Source: Bin87 sp964347975 (GTDB lineage Bacteria > Chloroflexota > Dehalococcoidia > Lucifugimonadales > UBA3495). From it: a DNA stretch of 64,000 bases. A program made the translations under genes and the position numbers. Under the pieces are notes generated by a model. That model did not search any database, was not told the DNA's origin, and saw nothing but the letters and a program-made list of their open reading frames with translations. Positions 8,187 to 15,794 of the stretch are shown one piece after another (position 1 is the first letter of the stretch; each line of letters begins with the position of its first letter). The stretch lies in assembly GCA_964347975.1 (NCBI GenBank), contig CAYGAY010000004.1:62001-126000 (forward strand). Direction: 5' to 3'.

Positions 8187-9089
8187 ATGATTATTGAAAC
8201 GCGAATGCCTGACCGAATGCACCGAGGCAAAGTGCGAGACACCTATCAGCTCACCGACGATCTGTTGCTGATGGTGGCGACGGACCGGATCTCCGCATTC
8301 GACGTGGTGCTGCCCAACGGAATCTCCGACAAAGGGGCGGCGCTCAACGGCATGTCCGCTTTCTGGTTCCGCTTGACCGATCACATCGTGCCCAATCACC
8401 TGGTGGCCTTGGCCGATTCGCCGGAGGCGGCGGCCTACGCGGATAATCCGGTGATCACCCATCCCGCCTACGCTGAAGACAATGTGGGCCGGCAGGCCAT
8501 GGTGGTCAAGAAAGCGGAGCGCATCGACATCGAGTGCATCGTGCGCGGATACATCACCGGTTCCGCCTGGGGCGAGTACCGGCGGCAAGGCACCGTTTCG
8601 GGCAAGCCGATGCCGGAAGGCATGGTTGAAGGAGATCGCTTCCCGGAACCGTTGTTCACCCCCACCACCAAGGCCGAAGAAGGCCACGACGAGAACATGA
8701 CCGACGAAGAGGTGGTGGACATGGTCGGGGCGGAAACGGCGCAACGGCTGGCCGACGTCAGCAAGGCCGTTTATCTGCACGCCCACGATTACGCGCGGGA
8801 CCGTGGCATCGTACTGGCCGACACCAAGATGGAGTTCGGCTTCCTTGACGGCGAGCTCATTCTTATCGACGAGCTGCTGACCCCCGACTCCAGCCGCTTC
8901 TGGGATGCCGAGGGATACTCCCCGGGCAAGTCCCAACCCAGTTATGACAAGCAGTATGTCAGAGACTGGCTGACCGCCCAGGGTTGGAACCAGGAACCGC
9001 CAGCGCCGGAACTGCCTGAAGAGGTGGTGCAGCGGACGGCGGAACTGTACCGACAGGCGTACCAGCGTATCACCGGCGCGACGCTCTGA
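8187..9089 (+). CDS. purC: Phosphoribosylaminoimidazole-succinocarboxamide synthase
   Basis: PurC joins CAIR and aspartate using ATP to give SAICAR. The sequence has MHRGKVRDTYQL, ATDRISAFDVVLPNGISDKG, the signature LADTKMEFGF and LIDELLTPDSSRFWDAEGY. At 300 aa it belongs to the longer (about 300-residue) form of the enzyme rather than the about 240-residue form of many bacteria. The ATG at 8187 follows AAAGGAGAGCTGAATTGCC. It lies directly behind purB in the same direction. Confidence 0.96.
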   Translation: MIIETRMPDRMHRGKVRDTYQLTDDLLLMVATDRISAFDVVLPNGISDKGAALNGMSAFWFRLTDHIVPNHLVALADSPEAAAYADNPVITHPAYAEDNVGRQAMVVKKAERIDIECIVRGYITGSAWGEYRRQGTVSGKPMPEGMVEGDRFPEPLFTPTTKAEEGHDENMTDEEVVDMVGAETAQRLADVSKAVYLHAHDYARDRGIVLADTKMEFGFLDGELILIDELLTPDSSRFWDAEGYSPGKSQPSYDKQYVRDWLTAQGWNQEPPAPELPEEVVQRTAELYRQAYQRITGATL

Positions 9090-9126
9090 TACGCGGATTG
9101 CCAACCACGGCCTGCGAGCATCACCC

Positions 9127-9897
9127 GTGCCACCATCCAGACACCGCCGGCGTCGCGCCGCCCGTCGCTCCCAGCGGCGTACTCCCCCCATTTCTTCGGG
9201 CGGCGGTTTTCGCAGCCGCTGGCTGCTGTTTGCCTTTGGAGCCATCGCCGTGTTGTTCATCGTTGCCCTGCTGGTTCCTGTCGTCCTGCCGGTGAATTTC
9301 GGTGGAGGCAGCCAGCAGGGCGAGGCCAGCGGGTACGTGGATGGCATAGGAACCCAGGTGGATGCTCCCGAGGATCGGACTCATTTCGCCGACAGTTTCA
9401 CCATTTACGACGTAACCAACCAGGAAGGATACTTGACGACGCCACCTACCTCCGGTCGTCACTGGAACGGTTGGGTGCAATGCGGATGGTACACCGAGGC
9501 CGTGCCCGACGAGCGCATAGTCCACAACATGGAGCACGGCAACATTATCCTCAGTTATAACCTGACGGATCAGGCTCAAATTGACGAGCTGAAGGATGCC
9601 TATGAGTCCAACGGTCTGACCAGTCGCTGGGGTGTAGCGCGACCTTACGACCCGCCTCCGGACGCTGAGGGGAACGACCCTTTTCCGGAAGGAACCATCG
9701 CTCTTACAACCTGGGGCGTGATAGACAAATGGCACGTGGATGACCCTGGCGCAGACGGTGACGCGATAGGCGTCGGAAAAGACCGCATTGAGGAGTTTTT
9801 CCGCGCTTACTCCGGCACGTTGAGCCCGGAATTTCCCGCCATTGAGGGGAGGCCGGCCGGGGCGGACTGCACTCGCGGCGGCGTGATGAACCCCTAG
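9127..9897 (+). CDS. DUF3105 membrane-anchored protein, copy 1
   Basis: The 256-aa product starts with a very basic tail (RHRRRRAARRSQRR), one membrane segment at about residues 31-52 and an extracytoplasmic DUF3105 domain. The domain hallmarks are PPTSGRHWNGWVQCGWYTE, ERIVHNMEHGNIILSYN and ITLTTWGVIDKW-like sequence (read here as IALTTWGVIDKW). The conserved His residues could bind a metal, but the function of DUF3105 is not established. The GTG start lacks a clear ribosome site. A paralogue follows 11 bp later, so the two may be cotranscribed with the purine genes. Confidence 0.75.
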   Translation: MPPSRHRRRRAARRSQRRTPPISSGGGFRSRWLLFAFGAIAVLFIVALLVPVVLPVNFGGGSQQGEASGYVDGIGTQVDAPEDRTHFADSFTIYDVTNQEGYLTTPPTSGRHWNGWVQCGWYTEAVPDERIVHNMEHGNIILSYNLTDQAQIDELKDAYESNGLTSRWGVARPYDPPPDAEGNDPFPEGTIALTTWGVIDKWHVDDPGADGDAIGVGKDRIEEFFRAYSGTLSPEFPAIEGRPAGADCTRGGVMNP

Positions 9898-9908
9898 GCC
9901 GTTCCACC

Positions 9909-10694
9909 ATGAAACGGACATTGGCCCTGGGACCGGCGGTATTGTGGATGTTGGCGCTGACGCTGGCGGCCTGTCAGGATGACCTTGCGCCACCGCCTGT
10001 TGCGCCACCAACGCTAACCGGCCCGACCGGGAACACCAGCATAGCCACACCAACTCCGACCATCGTTCCGACGCCCACTCCTGCGTTCCCCCGCGTCCCT
10101 ACGATCGCGACTGTAACCGCCGCGCCATCACCCACTCCGCCCCCAACCTCATCCACAACACCGACGTCTGCGCCTGCCGGCCCAACGTTGGAGCAGGTGC
10201 CGCCTACCGATGGAGCAGTCCGGGTTGAGCCGATGGCGAGTCGCGCCCATTTTCCGAAAACCATGCGCATCGGCGACGTAGCGCCGGGCGGATACAGCAC
10301 TGTGCCTCCCACGTCGGGCCAGCATTGGGGAGAGTGGAGCTACTGCGGTTTCTACTACCATCCATTGCCCGACGAAATGCTGGTGCATAACCTTGAGCAT
10401 GGCAACATCATCGTCAGCTACAACCTGCCCGATGACGCCGACATCGCGGCGTTGCGGGCCGCTGTTGAAGCCATCCCGTTAGCCGAAGAGTTCGCCATCG
10501 TGCGACGCTACCATGAGATACCGGAGGGTATGGTGGCCATTACCACCTGGGGCGTTTTGGACCGGATGCTGGGTGTGGACCCGGAGCGCATTACCAGCTT
10601 CTTTGCCGACTATCCCGGCAACACTGGTCCTGAGTTCGCCAACGGCCTACCCTGCACTACTGGCATTAACATGACCCAATCCTCGGGCGGATAA
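9909..10694 (+). CDS. DUF3105 lipoprotein, copy 2
   Basis: The 261-aa protein has a lipoprotein signal (LWMLALTLAAC, predicted lipidated Cys at about residue 21), then a long Thr/Pro linker (TPTPTIVPTPTPAFP and similar) suited to spanning a cell envelope. It ends in a DUF3105 domain with PPTSGQHWGEWSYCGFYYH, MLVHNLEHGNIIVSYN and MVAITTWGVLDRM. The domain is clearly paralogous to the preceding gene, but the anchor differs: lipid instead of a transmembrane helix. The shared Cys, His and Trp pattern suggests a conserved extracytoplasmic site. Function unknown. Confidence 0.75.
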   Translation: MKRTLALGPAVLWMLALTLAACQDDLAPPPVAPPTLTGPTGNTSIATPTPTIVPTPTPAFPRVPTIATVTAAPSPTPPPTSSTTPTSAPAGPTLEQVPPTDGAVRVEPMASRAHFPKTMRIGDVAPGGYSTVPPTSGQHWGEWSYCGFYYHPLPDEMLVHNLEHGNIIVSYNLPDDADIAALRAAVEAIPLAEEFAIVRRYHEIPEGMVAITTWGVLDRMLGVDPERITSFFADYPGNTGPEFANGLPCTTGINMTQSSGG

Positions 10695-10728
10695 CGCTAC
10701 TTTACCTGGGAGAGGCATCGCAAGCGTC

Positions 10729-10983
10729 ATGTTCCTGGCTCGCATTTACGTAACCCTCAAGACCGCCGTCAATGACCCGCAGGGCTTAACGGTAATGGGC
10801 GGACTGCACAGCCTGGGCTACCAAGCCGTAGCGGATGTGCGGATCGGCAAGTATCTGGAAATCCGCATCGCCGGGGACGACGCGACGCAAGCGGAGACAG
10901 CAGTGGCCGGTATGTGCGACCAACTGCTGTCAAATCCCGTGATTGAGGAATACCGGTTCACCATGGAACCGATCGACAGCTAG
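10729..10983 (+). CDS. purS: Phosphoribosylformylglycinamidine synthase subunit PurS
   Basis: The 84-aa protein matches PurS, the small bridging subunit that holds PurQ and PurL in the FGAM synthase complex. Features are ARIYVTLKTAVNDPQGLTV, the central SLGYQAVADVRIGKYLEIRI and the end VIEEYRFTMEPI. PurS is normally followed by purQ and purL; here the next gene is a convergent thioredoxin-like protein whose stop overlaps this one by 4 bp. The partner subunits must therefore lie elsewhere in the genome. Confidence 0.9.
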   Translation: MFLARIYVTLKTAVNDPQGLTVMGGLHSLGYQAVADVRIGKYLEIRIAGDDATQAETAVAGMCDQLLSNPVIEEYRFTMEPIDS

Positions 10984-11564
10984 TGCAGATGCTGCTCCAG
11001 AACACCCAGTAGTTCATCGACGGTGGCTTTTTGCCACTCGGCGGCCTTGGCGGCGGTGCGGGCGCGGCGTTGCCGGCCGAAGTCCTGATCGGAGATATCC
11101 GGCTGCTCGGCCCGGATGGCGTTCTCGATCTCGCCTTGCTCGCGGTTAGCCGTTTCCGAACGCTCGATCCAATGGCAGATGTAATCGTGTTCCCGGTCGT
11201 AGAACACCGCTACCGGGATGGACATGTAAAGCCCCTCTTTGAGGAACTCGTTCATGATGTCGTGATTCTCGTCCCGGAGGAAAATGCGGAGTTCCAAGCC
11301 CGCCGCTTCTGCAACGCGGGCCAGAACCGGCAGTTCCCGGACCACGTCGCCGCACCAGTCTTCGCCGATCACCATCATGTGGTTCGGGCCGCCCTCGGCG
11401 GCGGCCAATTCACGCAGCTTCGCCGCCTGCCCAGGTTCCAGTTTGATGCTGGCGTAGTACTCCTCGAAACGGGTCTTGTTGACCTTGATGCTGTCCATGT
11501 ACTCGTCGTAGGTCATGCCCTGGCCGTAGCGCTCGGGGGTTACCACGCTGGCTTCCTGCACCAT
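10980..11564 (-). CDS. Thioredoxin-family protein
   Basis: The 194-aa protein carries a thioredoxin-like core with MMVIGEDWCGDVVRELPVLARVAE, where WCGD replaces the usual WCxxC, leaving only one active-site Cys. A cis-Pro region follows (SIPVAVFYDREHDYICHW). A helical N-terminal region (MTYDEYMDSIKVNKTRFEEYY) and a basic C-terminal helix flank the fold. It resembles the uncharacterised thioredoxin family proteins common in Firmicutes and Chloroflexota. With a single Cys it is unlikely to be a dithiol reductase. It is followed downstream by the convergent purS. Confidence 0.75.
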   Translation of the reverse strand: MVQEASVVTPERYGQGMTYDEYMDSIKVNKTRFEEYYASIKLEPGQAAKLRELAAAEGGPNHMMVIGEDWCGDVVRELPVLARVAEAAGLELRIFLRDENHDIMNEFLKEGLYMSIPVAVFYDREHDYICHWIERSETANREQGEIENAIRAEQPDISDQDFGRQRRARTAAKAAEWQKATVDELLGVLEQHLH

Positions 11565-11583
11565 ATTTGCACCTCTCTTTTGA

Positions 11584-11700
11584 GTTCAAGTCGTCATTCC
11601 TGCGCCAGCAGGGATCCAGTATCCAGCGCAACAAGGTCACTCGGGATTCCCGCCCCGTATCAAGTACGGGGTGTCGTTCTTTCGCGGGGATGACGGGTAT
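11584..11700. repeat. Dispersed GTCATTCC...GGAATGAC-type repeat region
   Basis: The stretch contains GTCGTCATTCCTGCG near 11589 and the oppositely oriented TTTCGCGGGGATGACGGG near 11680. The same kind of imperfect hairpin sequence occurs near 12040, 20090, 15630 and 22420. It lies between the thioredoxin-like and glutaredoxin-like genes and has no gene of its own. Confidence 0.55.
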
Positions 11701-11730
11701 CTGCGGGCCGCCGGCCCGTCAGCCGATCTC

Positions 11731-11946
11731 TCAACCGCGCTGACCGCGGAAGCCCATCTCGACCTTGCCATCGGGCCACACGATGATGGGCACGACGTCG
11801 CCGTAGTCCAGGGCTTCGTCCAGCGTGTCCTGGCTCTGGTCAACGCGGCGTTCCTCATATTCCACGCCTTCCCGACGCCAGGCCGCGCGCAGCGAATCGC
11901 ACGCGGGACAAACGGTCAACGTGTACACGATGGGAATGTCTGCCAT
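11731..11946 (-). CDS. Glutaredoxin-like protein
   Basis: This 71-aa protein has the glutaredoxin active site VYTLTVCPACDSLRAAW (CPAC) followed by a short beta-alpha-beta core and the cis-Pro segment VVPIIVWPDG. It is close in size to NrdH/glutaredoxin-like proteins and to small families in which the first Cys can be selenocysteine. Here a normal Cys codon is present. It probably reduces protein disulfides. It is transcribed in the same direction as the thioredoxin-like gene downstream, from which a repeat region separates it. Confidence 0.8.
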   Translation of the reverse strand: MADIPIVYTLTVCPACDSLRAAWRREGVEYEERRVDQSQDTLDEALDYGDVVPIIVWPDGKVEMGFRGQRG

Positions 11947-12005
11947 GATTGCCTCCCGGTCGCGGGCCGATTATGCCCGGCATTCTACAACTTTGGGGCA
12001 GTCAC

Positions 12006-12014
12006 TGCTATAAT
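12006..12014 (+). promoter_or_regulatory. Candidate extended -10 promoter
   Basis: TGCTATAAT is a perfect extended -10 element 70 bp upstream of the monooxygenase-like gene at 12084. Confidence 0.5.
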
Positions 12015-12035
12015 CCGGCAGAAATCCACTGCGGC

Positions 12036-12066
12036 GACTGGATTCCGGCTTGCGTCGGAATGACGG
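12036..12066. repeat. Copy of the GGATTCCGGC...GGAATGACGG dispersed repeat
   Basis: The sequence GACTGGATTCCGGCTTGCG followed by TCGGAATGACGG forms an imperfect hairpin. Near copies occur at 20089, 22415 and 15625. It lies in the predicted leader of the next gene. Confidence 0.6.
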
Positions 12067-12083
12067 CTGATTTTTGAAAGGAT

Positions 12084-12419
12084 ATGAGGATGATTGCGCT
12101 GATTGTTGAAATCAACATCAAGCCTGGCTTCAAGGAGCAATTCATGGCGTCCATGCTGGGCGACGCCCGGGGTTCCAACAACGACGAACCGGGCTGCCTC
12201 CGTTTTGACGTGTTGCAGGACAACGAGGACGAGAACAAGCTACACCTTTTCGAGGTCTATGAGGACGAGGCGGCGGTGGACGCCCACCGCAACGCGCCTC
12301 ACTTCATCAAGTGGCGGGAGGAATGCGCCGACTGGTTCGCCACCGAGAACATCCGCAAGATCGCAACGCCGGTCTATCCGGCGCCGGAGCAGTGGGAAAA
12401 GCGGCCTCCTGTGGACTGA
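12084..12419 (+). CDS. Antibiotic biosynthesis monooxygenase (ABM) domain protein
   Basis: The 111-aa protein fits the ABM ferredoxin-like fold: IALIVEINIKPGFKEQFMASM, then ARGSNNDEPGCLRFDVLQDNEDENKLHLFEVYEDEAAVDAHRNAPHFIKW. These are the standard pieces of YgiN-like putative quinol monooxygenases. Such proteins are usually homodimeric and cofactor-free; the substrate is unknown here. The ATG at 12084 follows AAAGGATATG, and a second ATG two codons in is possible. A perfect palindrome lies just downstream. Confidence 0.8.
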   Translation: MRMIALIVEINIKPGFKEQFMASMLGDARGSNNDEPGCLRFDVLQDNEDENKLHLFEVYEDEAAVDAHRNAPHFIKWREECADWFATENIRKIATPVYPAPEQWEKRPPVD

Positions 12420-12443
12420 TCTTTGGCAACGCGGCTACATTGC

Positions 12444-12468
12444 AGGGGCAGGTTTCAAACCTGCCCCT
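12444..12468. terminator. Perfect GGGGCAGG palindrome, terminator-like
   Basis: A 12-bp perfect stem (AGGGGCAGGTTT and its complement) with a single-base centre lies between the end of the ABM gene and the convergent aminotransferase. Related palindromes are at 18001, 33109 and 37076, all outside genes. It could act in both directions; no clear T-run follows. Confidence 0.55.
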
Positions 12469-12493
12469 ATGCGCGGGCGGCTTGGTCGGGTCG

Positions 12494-13816
12494 CTAGACT
12501 TGCCGCTGTAGCACACGGCGGAAACCGCGCACGAAGGCGTCGATCTCCACTTCGCCCAGAGCCGTGGACAATGCGCCGACGAGGTTGGGAGCCAAGAGGA
12601 AACCTTCGTTCAGCATCCCCATGAAGACGCGCCCGGCCAGCTCCTTGTCGGTCAAGGCGATGTCTCGGTAGTTGCGCAGGGGACCCTCGGTGAAGTGGAT
12701 GCCAAACAACGAACCCGCGCCGGTTACCAGCACGGGCTGCTCCAGCTCAGAGCACACCTGCCGGATACCCTGGCGCAGCATCTCGGTGAGCTCCGCCAGG
12801 CGTCGATAAACCGTCGGGGTCAGTTCGTTCAGCGTGGCCGCGCCGGCGGCCATGGTGATGGGATTGGCGTTGAAGGTGCCGCCGTGGGTGATGGCGGCGC
12901 CCTTGGCCGGACTGTACAGGCTCATCACGTCGGAACGCCCTCCGAAGGCGCCCACCGGGAAGCCACCGCCGACAATCTTCCCCAACGCAGTCAGGTCCGG
13001 CGTAACACCGTAGTATTCCTGCGCGCCGCCGGGGGCGATCCGAAAGCTGATAACCTCGTCGAAGATGAGCAGCGCCCCGCTGTGGTTGGCGAAATCTCGC
13101 AGCATGGTCAGGTAGGCCGTTTCGGCCGGCAGCATACCGACTGACCCCATCACCGGCTCGACGATCACTGCGGCCAGCTCATCGCGCTGCTCTTCCAGGA
13201 TCCGCCGGGCGGTCTCCACGTCGTTGTACGGGATGATGACAGCCTGATCCAAGGTGCCGTCCGCCAAGCCTCCGCTGGACGGAACCGGCTGCGGGTTGTC
13301 GTAATCGCCGCCCGTTGCCGGGTCAATGCGCAGGCTGACCAGCACCGCGTCATGGGTTCCATGGTAGCCGCCTTCCACTTTGGCGAACTTGCTGCGTCCG
13401 GTGAAGGCGCGAGCCGCCCGAAGGGTGTTCAAGGTGGCCTCGGTGCCGGAGTTGGTGAAACGTACCTGCTGAAACGAGGGGACGCGTTCGCAGAGCAGGC
13501 GGGCCAGTTCGACCTGATGCCGGTTGGGGGAGTTATAGGCCAGGCCCAGTTCCATCTGCTGGCGGGCGGCCTCCAGCACCGGGGCCGGCCCGTGACCCAG
13601 GATCATGGTGGTCATCGTGTTGATGAAGTCCAGACGCTCCACGCCATCGGCGTCCGTGACCACCGAGCCCTTGGCCGACTCAGTGAAAATCGGATAGGGA
13701 TTCCAGAAAATGGAGTGGCGGCTGTCGCCATCGGGCAAATAGCGGCAGGCTTCCTCCCAGATCGCGCGGGATTGGGGGGTGGTTTCCAGGTAGCGGGCTA
13801 CTTCGTTGTTTGGCAA
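12494..13816 (-). CDS. Class-III PLP aminotransferase (glutamate-1-semialdehyde aminomutase-like)
   Basis: The 440-aa protein has the class-III aminotransferase layout: VRFTNSGTEATLNTLRAARAFTGR (PLP phosphate site), EGGYHGTHD, ALLIFDEVISFR (Asp for the pyridine nitrogen) and the Schiff-base Lys in LGKIVGGGFPVGAFGG. The substrate-side sequence and a C-terminus lacking heme-pathway context make this a HemL-like relative rather than HemL itself; amino-group donors cannot be deduced. It is transcribed in the same direction as the upstream EntS-like exporter at 36 bp spacing, so they may form an operon. Confidence 0.85.
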   Translation of the reverse strand: MPNNEVARYLETTPQSRAIWEEACRYLPDGDSRHSIFWNPYPIFTESAKGSVVTDADGVERLDFINTMTTMILGHGPAPVLEAARQQMELGLAYNSPNRHQVELARLLCERVPSFQQVRFTNSGTEATLNTLRAARAFTGRSKFAKVEGGYHGTHDAVLVSLRIDPATGGDYDNPQPVPSSGGLADGTLDQAVIIPYNDVETARRILEEQRDELAAVIVEPVMGSVGMLPAETAYLTMLRDFANHSGALLIFDEVISFRIAPGGAQEYYGVTPDLTALGKIVGGGFPVGAFGGRSDVMSLYSPAKGAAITHGGTFNANPITMAAGAATLNELTPTVYRRLAELTEMLRQGIRQVCSELEQPVLVTGAGSLFGIHFTEGPLRNYRDIALTDKELAGRVFMGMLNEGFLLAPNLVGALSTALGEVEIDAFVRGFRRVLQRQV

Positions 13817-13852
13817 CTCAGAACTCCGGTGGTGATGCAGGGATTGGCTGGT

Positions 13853-15259
13853 TTAGTCGTCTCCGCCGGCGGGGCTGGCTGCGACTGCCACCGGCCGGGC
13901 TTCGCCGCGGAAGTATATTCCACGCCAGAAGCCGCTGCCGATTATTGTACCAACCACCACGATGGTGAACGCCGCGCCGGCGATAGCCATGATGTTGCCG
14001 GCCGACCAGAAGTCGGCCAAACGGCCATACAGCAAATTGGCAAAGGCCATGCTGCCGCCCACGTGCATGGAATACACGGCGGAAACGCGCCCCCGTATTT
14101 CATCAGGCACCACCGATTGGATGATGGTGTGGGTGATGGTCATGAATCCGGAGGTGCCCAGGCCCATGAGGATCGCGGCGATCACGGAAATGCCAGTCTG
14201 GGCAGACAACCCCAGGCCGATGGGGGTCAGGCTGCTGGTAAAACCCAGCAACAGGAAAACTCTGCCTCGAGTCATGTGGCTGACGATGCCGCCCACGAAG
14301 ATCGAAGAGAACAAGGCCCCGATACCCAGGGCGGACATCAACGCGTACACATCGTTCTCATTGAAGGTTATCCCGTCAGGGGACAATTTCTCCAGGGCCA
14401 AAGGCGGCAGCATCGATTCAAAGGACATGACCAGCACGCAGTGGGCGAGAGCCATGAGAATGATGCCGAACACCAGCGGAGTGCTGTACGAGTAGGCGAA
14501 GCCGGCCGCCGTGTTGGCCCAGAAACTCCGGTTCCGGTCAATGACGCCGGAAGAAACCGTCCGGATGGAGAGCGCGGATGCCAGCGCGACCAGGTAGAAG
14601 GCGGCGCAAACCCAGAATACGATTGCCGAGGTGCCGATGGTCAGCGCCAGGTTCTGGATGCTGAACGATGCTCCGGCGCTGCTGAACAGGGCGTTGCTGC
14701 CCACGGAGGCGGAAACCGCCAGCAGGATCGCGGGGCCCACGGCGCGGGATCCCTGCTGCATGGCTTCGTTCAACGCCACGGCATTGGGGAGGCGCTCCCG
14801 GGGCACCAGGTTTGGCGTCAACGACTGGGCGGCAGTCTGCTGGGTTGCTCGCAGGGTGCCGTTCACGATGGCCAGCATCAGCACGTACCACGGGTTATCA
14901 ACTCCGACCATCACCAGGATTGCCATGATCGCGGCCTGGGTCAGCTGCAGGGCATACACCCATTGCAGCAGCGTTTTACGGGTCATCCGGTCCGCAAGAT
15001 ACCCGATGAAAGGAGTGGCGAAAAACCGCGGGGACATGGCGGCGAAAGTAATCAAACCCACCCAGAGGCCCCAGCTGCCCTGCAGTTCGGGAATGCTGTA
15101 CACCCAAGCGCCGCGGGCCACGATGAGGGCCCAGGCGCCGCTGCCGCTGGAAAGCGATGCCACGGCCAGAAAACGGAAGTCGCGGAACACCAGGGCCGCG
15201 AGGAATCGGTGGGCTTTTTCAGCGAGAAAGTTACGCTGCGGTGCGGGAGCCGTGGCCAT
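13853..15259 (-). CDS. MFS exporter, EntS-like
   Basis: A 468-aa protein with about twelve hydrophobic segments and the cytoplasmic loop GYLADRMTRKTLLQ typical of MFS proteins. The N-terminus (LVFRDFRFLAVASLSSGSGAWA) and overall pattern are those of the MFS_3/EntS group of exporters. The frame could begin at 15379, but the ATG at 15259 is preceded by GGCAGGAGTAACGAT and gives the expected short cytoplasmic tail, so I prefer it. A good sigma70-like promoter lies about 140 bp upstream. The exported compound is unknown. Confidence 0.85.
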   Translation of the reverse strand: MATAPAPQRNFLAEKAHRFLAALVFRDFRFLAVASLSSGSGAWALIVARGAWVYSIPELQGSWGLWVGLITFAAMSPRFFATPFIGYLADRMTRKTLLQWVYALQLTQAAIMAILVMVGVDNPWYVLMLAIVNGTLRATQQTAAQSLTPNLVPRERLPNAVALNEAMQQGSRAVGPAILLAVSASVGSNALFSSAGASFSIQNLALTIGTSAIVFWVCAAFYLVALASALSIRTVSSGVIDRNRSFWANTAAGFAYSYSTPLVFGIILMALAHCVLVMSFESMLPPLALEKLSPDGITFNENDVYALMSALGIGALFSSIFVGGIVSHMTRGRVFLLLGFTSSLTPIGLGLSAQTGISVIAAILMGLGTSGFMTITHTIIQSVVPDEIRGRVSAVYSMHVGGSMAFANLLYGRLADFWSAGNIMAIAGAAFTIVVVGTIIGSGFWRGIYFRGEARPVAVAASPAGGDD

Positions 15260-15396
15260 ATCGTTACTCCTGCCGGGCGCCAAACCGGATGGCAACGTCG
15301 GGCCGGTTAACTTTACGGCCCGCAGAACAACGGTGGATGCTCGCGAGCCGTACGGAAACCGTCGCAACCTGCGGTTCACGTTAGGATAATTTCCGC

Positions 15397-15424
15397 ATTA
15401 TAACTTACCCCATCGGGGGGTCAA
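15397..15424 (-). promoter_or_regulatory. Sigma70-like promoter for the EntS-like gene
   Basis: On the minus strand TTGACC (15419-15424) and TATAAT (15397-15402) are separated by 16 bp. The distance to the chosen ATG at 15259 implies a leader of roughly 130 nt. Confidence 0.6.
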
Positions 15425-15454
15425 CTTTCGCGCAGTGGAAGTCAGGCCCGTGCA

Positions 15455-15655
15455 AAAATGTCATTGTGAGCGCAGCGTGGCAATCTCGCCAACGTAGCAA
15501 TGGCCGTTCCGTCAAGGATCTCGCGCAGGCAGCCATCGCCGGAGCGAAATTCCATCACCCGCCTACGGCGGTCGTGGAATGGCCGATTAAAGTGGGGACG
15601 CATGAGTTAGACGGTTTACGGACTCCGCTTTCGCCGGAGTGACGGATGCGTAATT
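15455..15655. repeat. Dispersed-repeat cluster between EntS-like and LLM genes
   Basis: The 535-bp gap between 15260 and 15794 has no convincing gene. It contains GTCATTGTGAGCGCAGCGTGG (15460 region), AAAGTGGGGACGCATGAG (15589 region) and CGGACTCCGCTTTCGCCGGAGTGACGG (15620 region). These match parts of the MITE-like element at 28342 and of the GGATTCCGGC repeat, so the gap is a graveyard of small repeats. Confidence 0.6.
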
Positions 15656-15794
15656 TCATATGCGATAGCCCTGTGCGATGAGGCGTCAGCGGTTGAATGG
15701 CTGTGCCCGTTATCCTAAAATGCCTGTAACCTGCGGTTCCCGGCCTCGGCGAACCCTCATCAGGCGGAATACGCCTGAACCCCGGAGGAATTCG

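Noticed and set aside
13352..15310. A 652-aa open frame on the plus strand
   Set aside because: It lies antisense to the aminotransferase and EntS-like genes, both with clear domains, and its sequence is low-complexity Gly/His/Gln-rich, typical of a shadow frame in GC-rich DNA.
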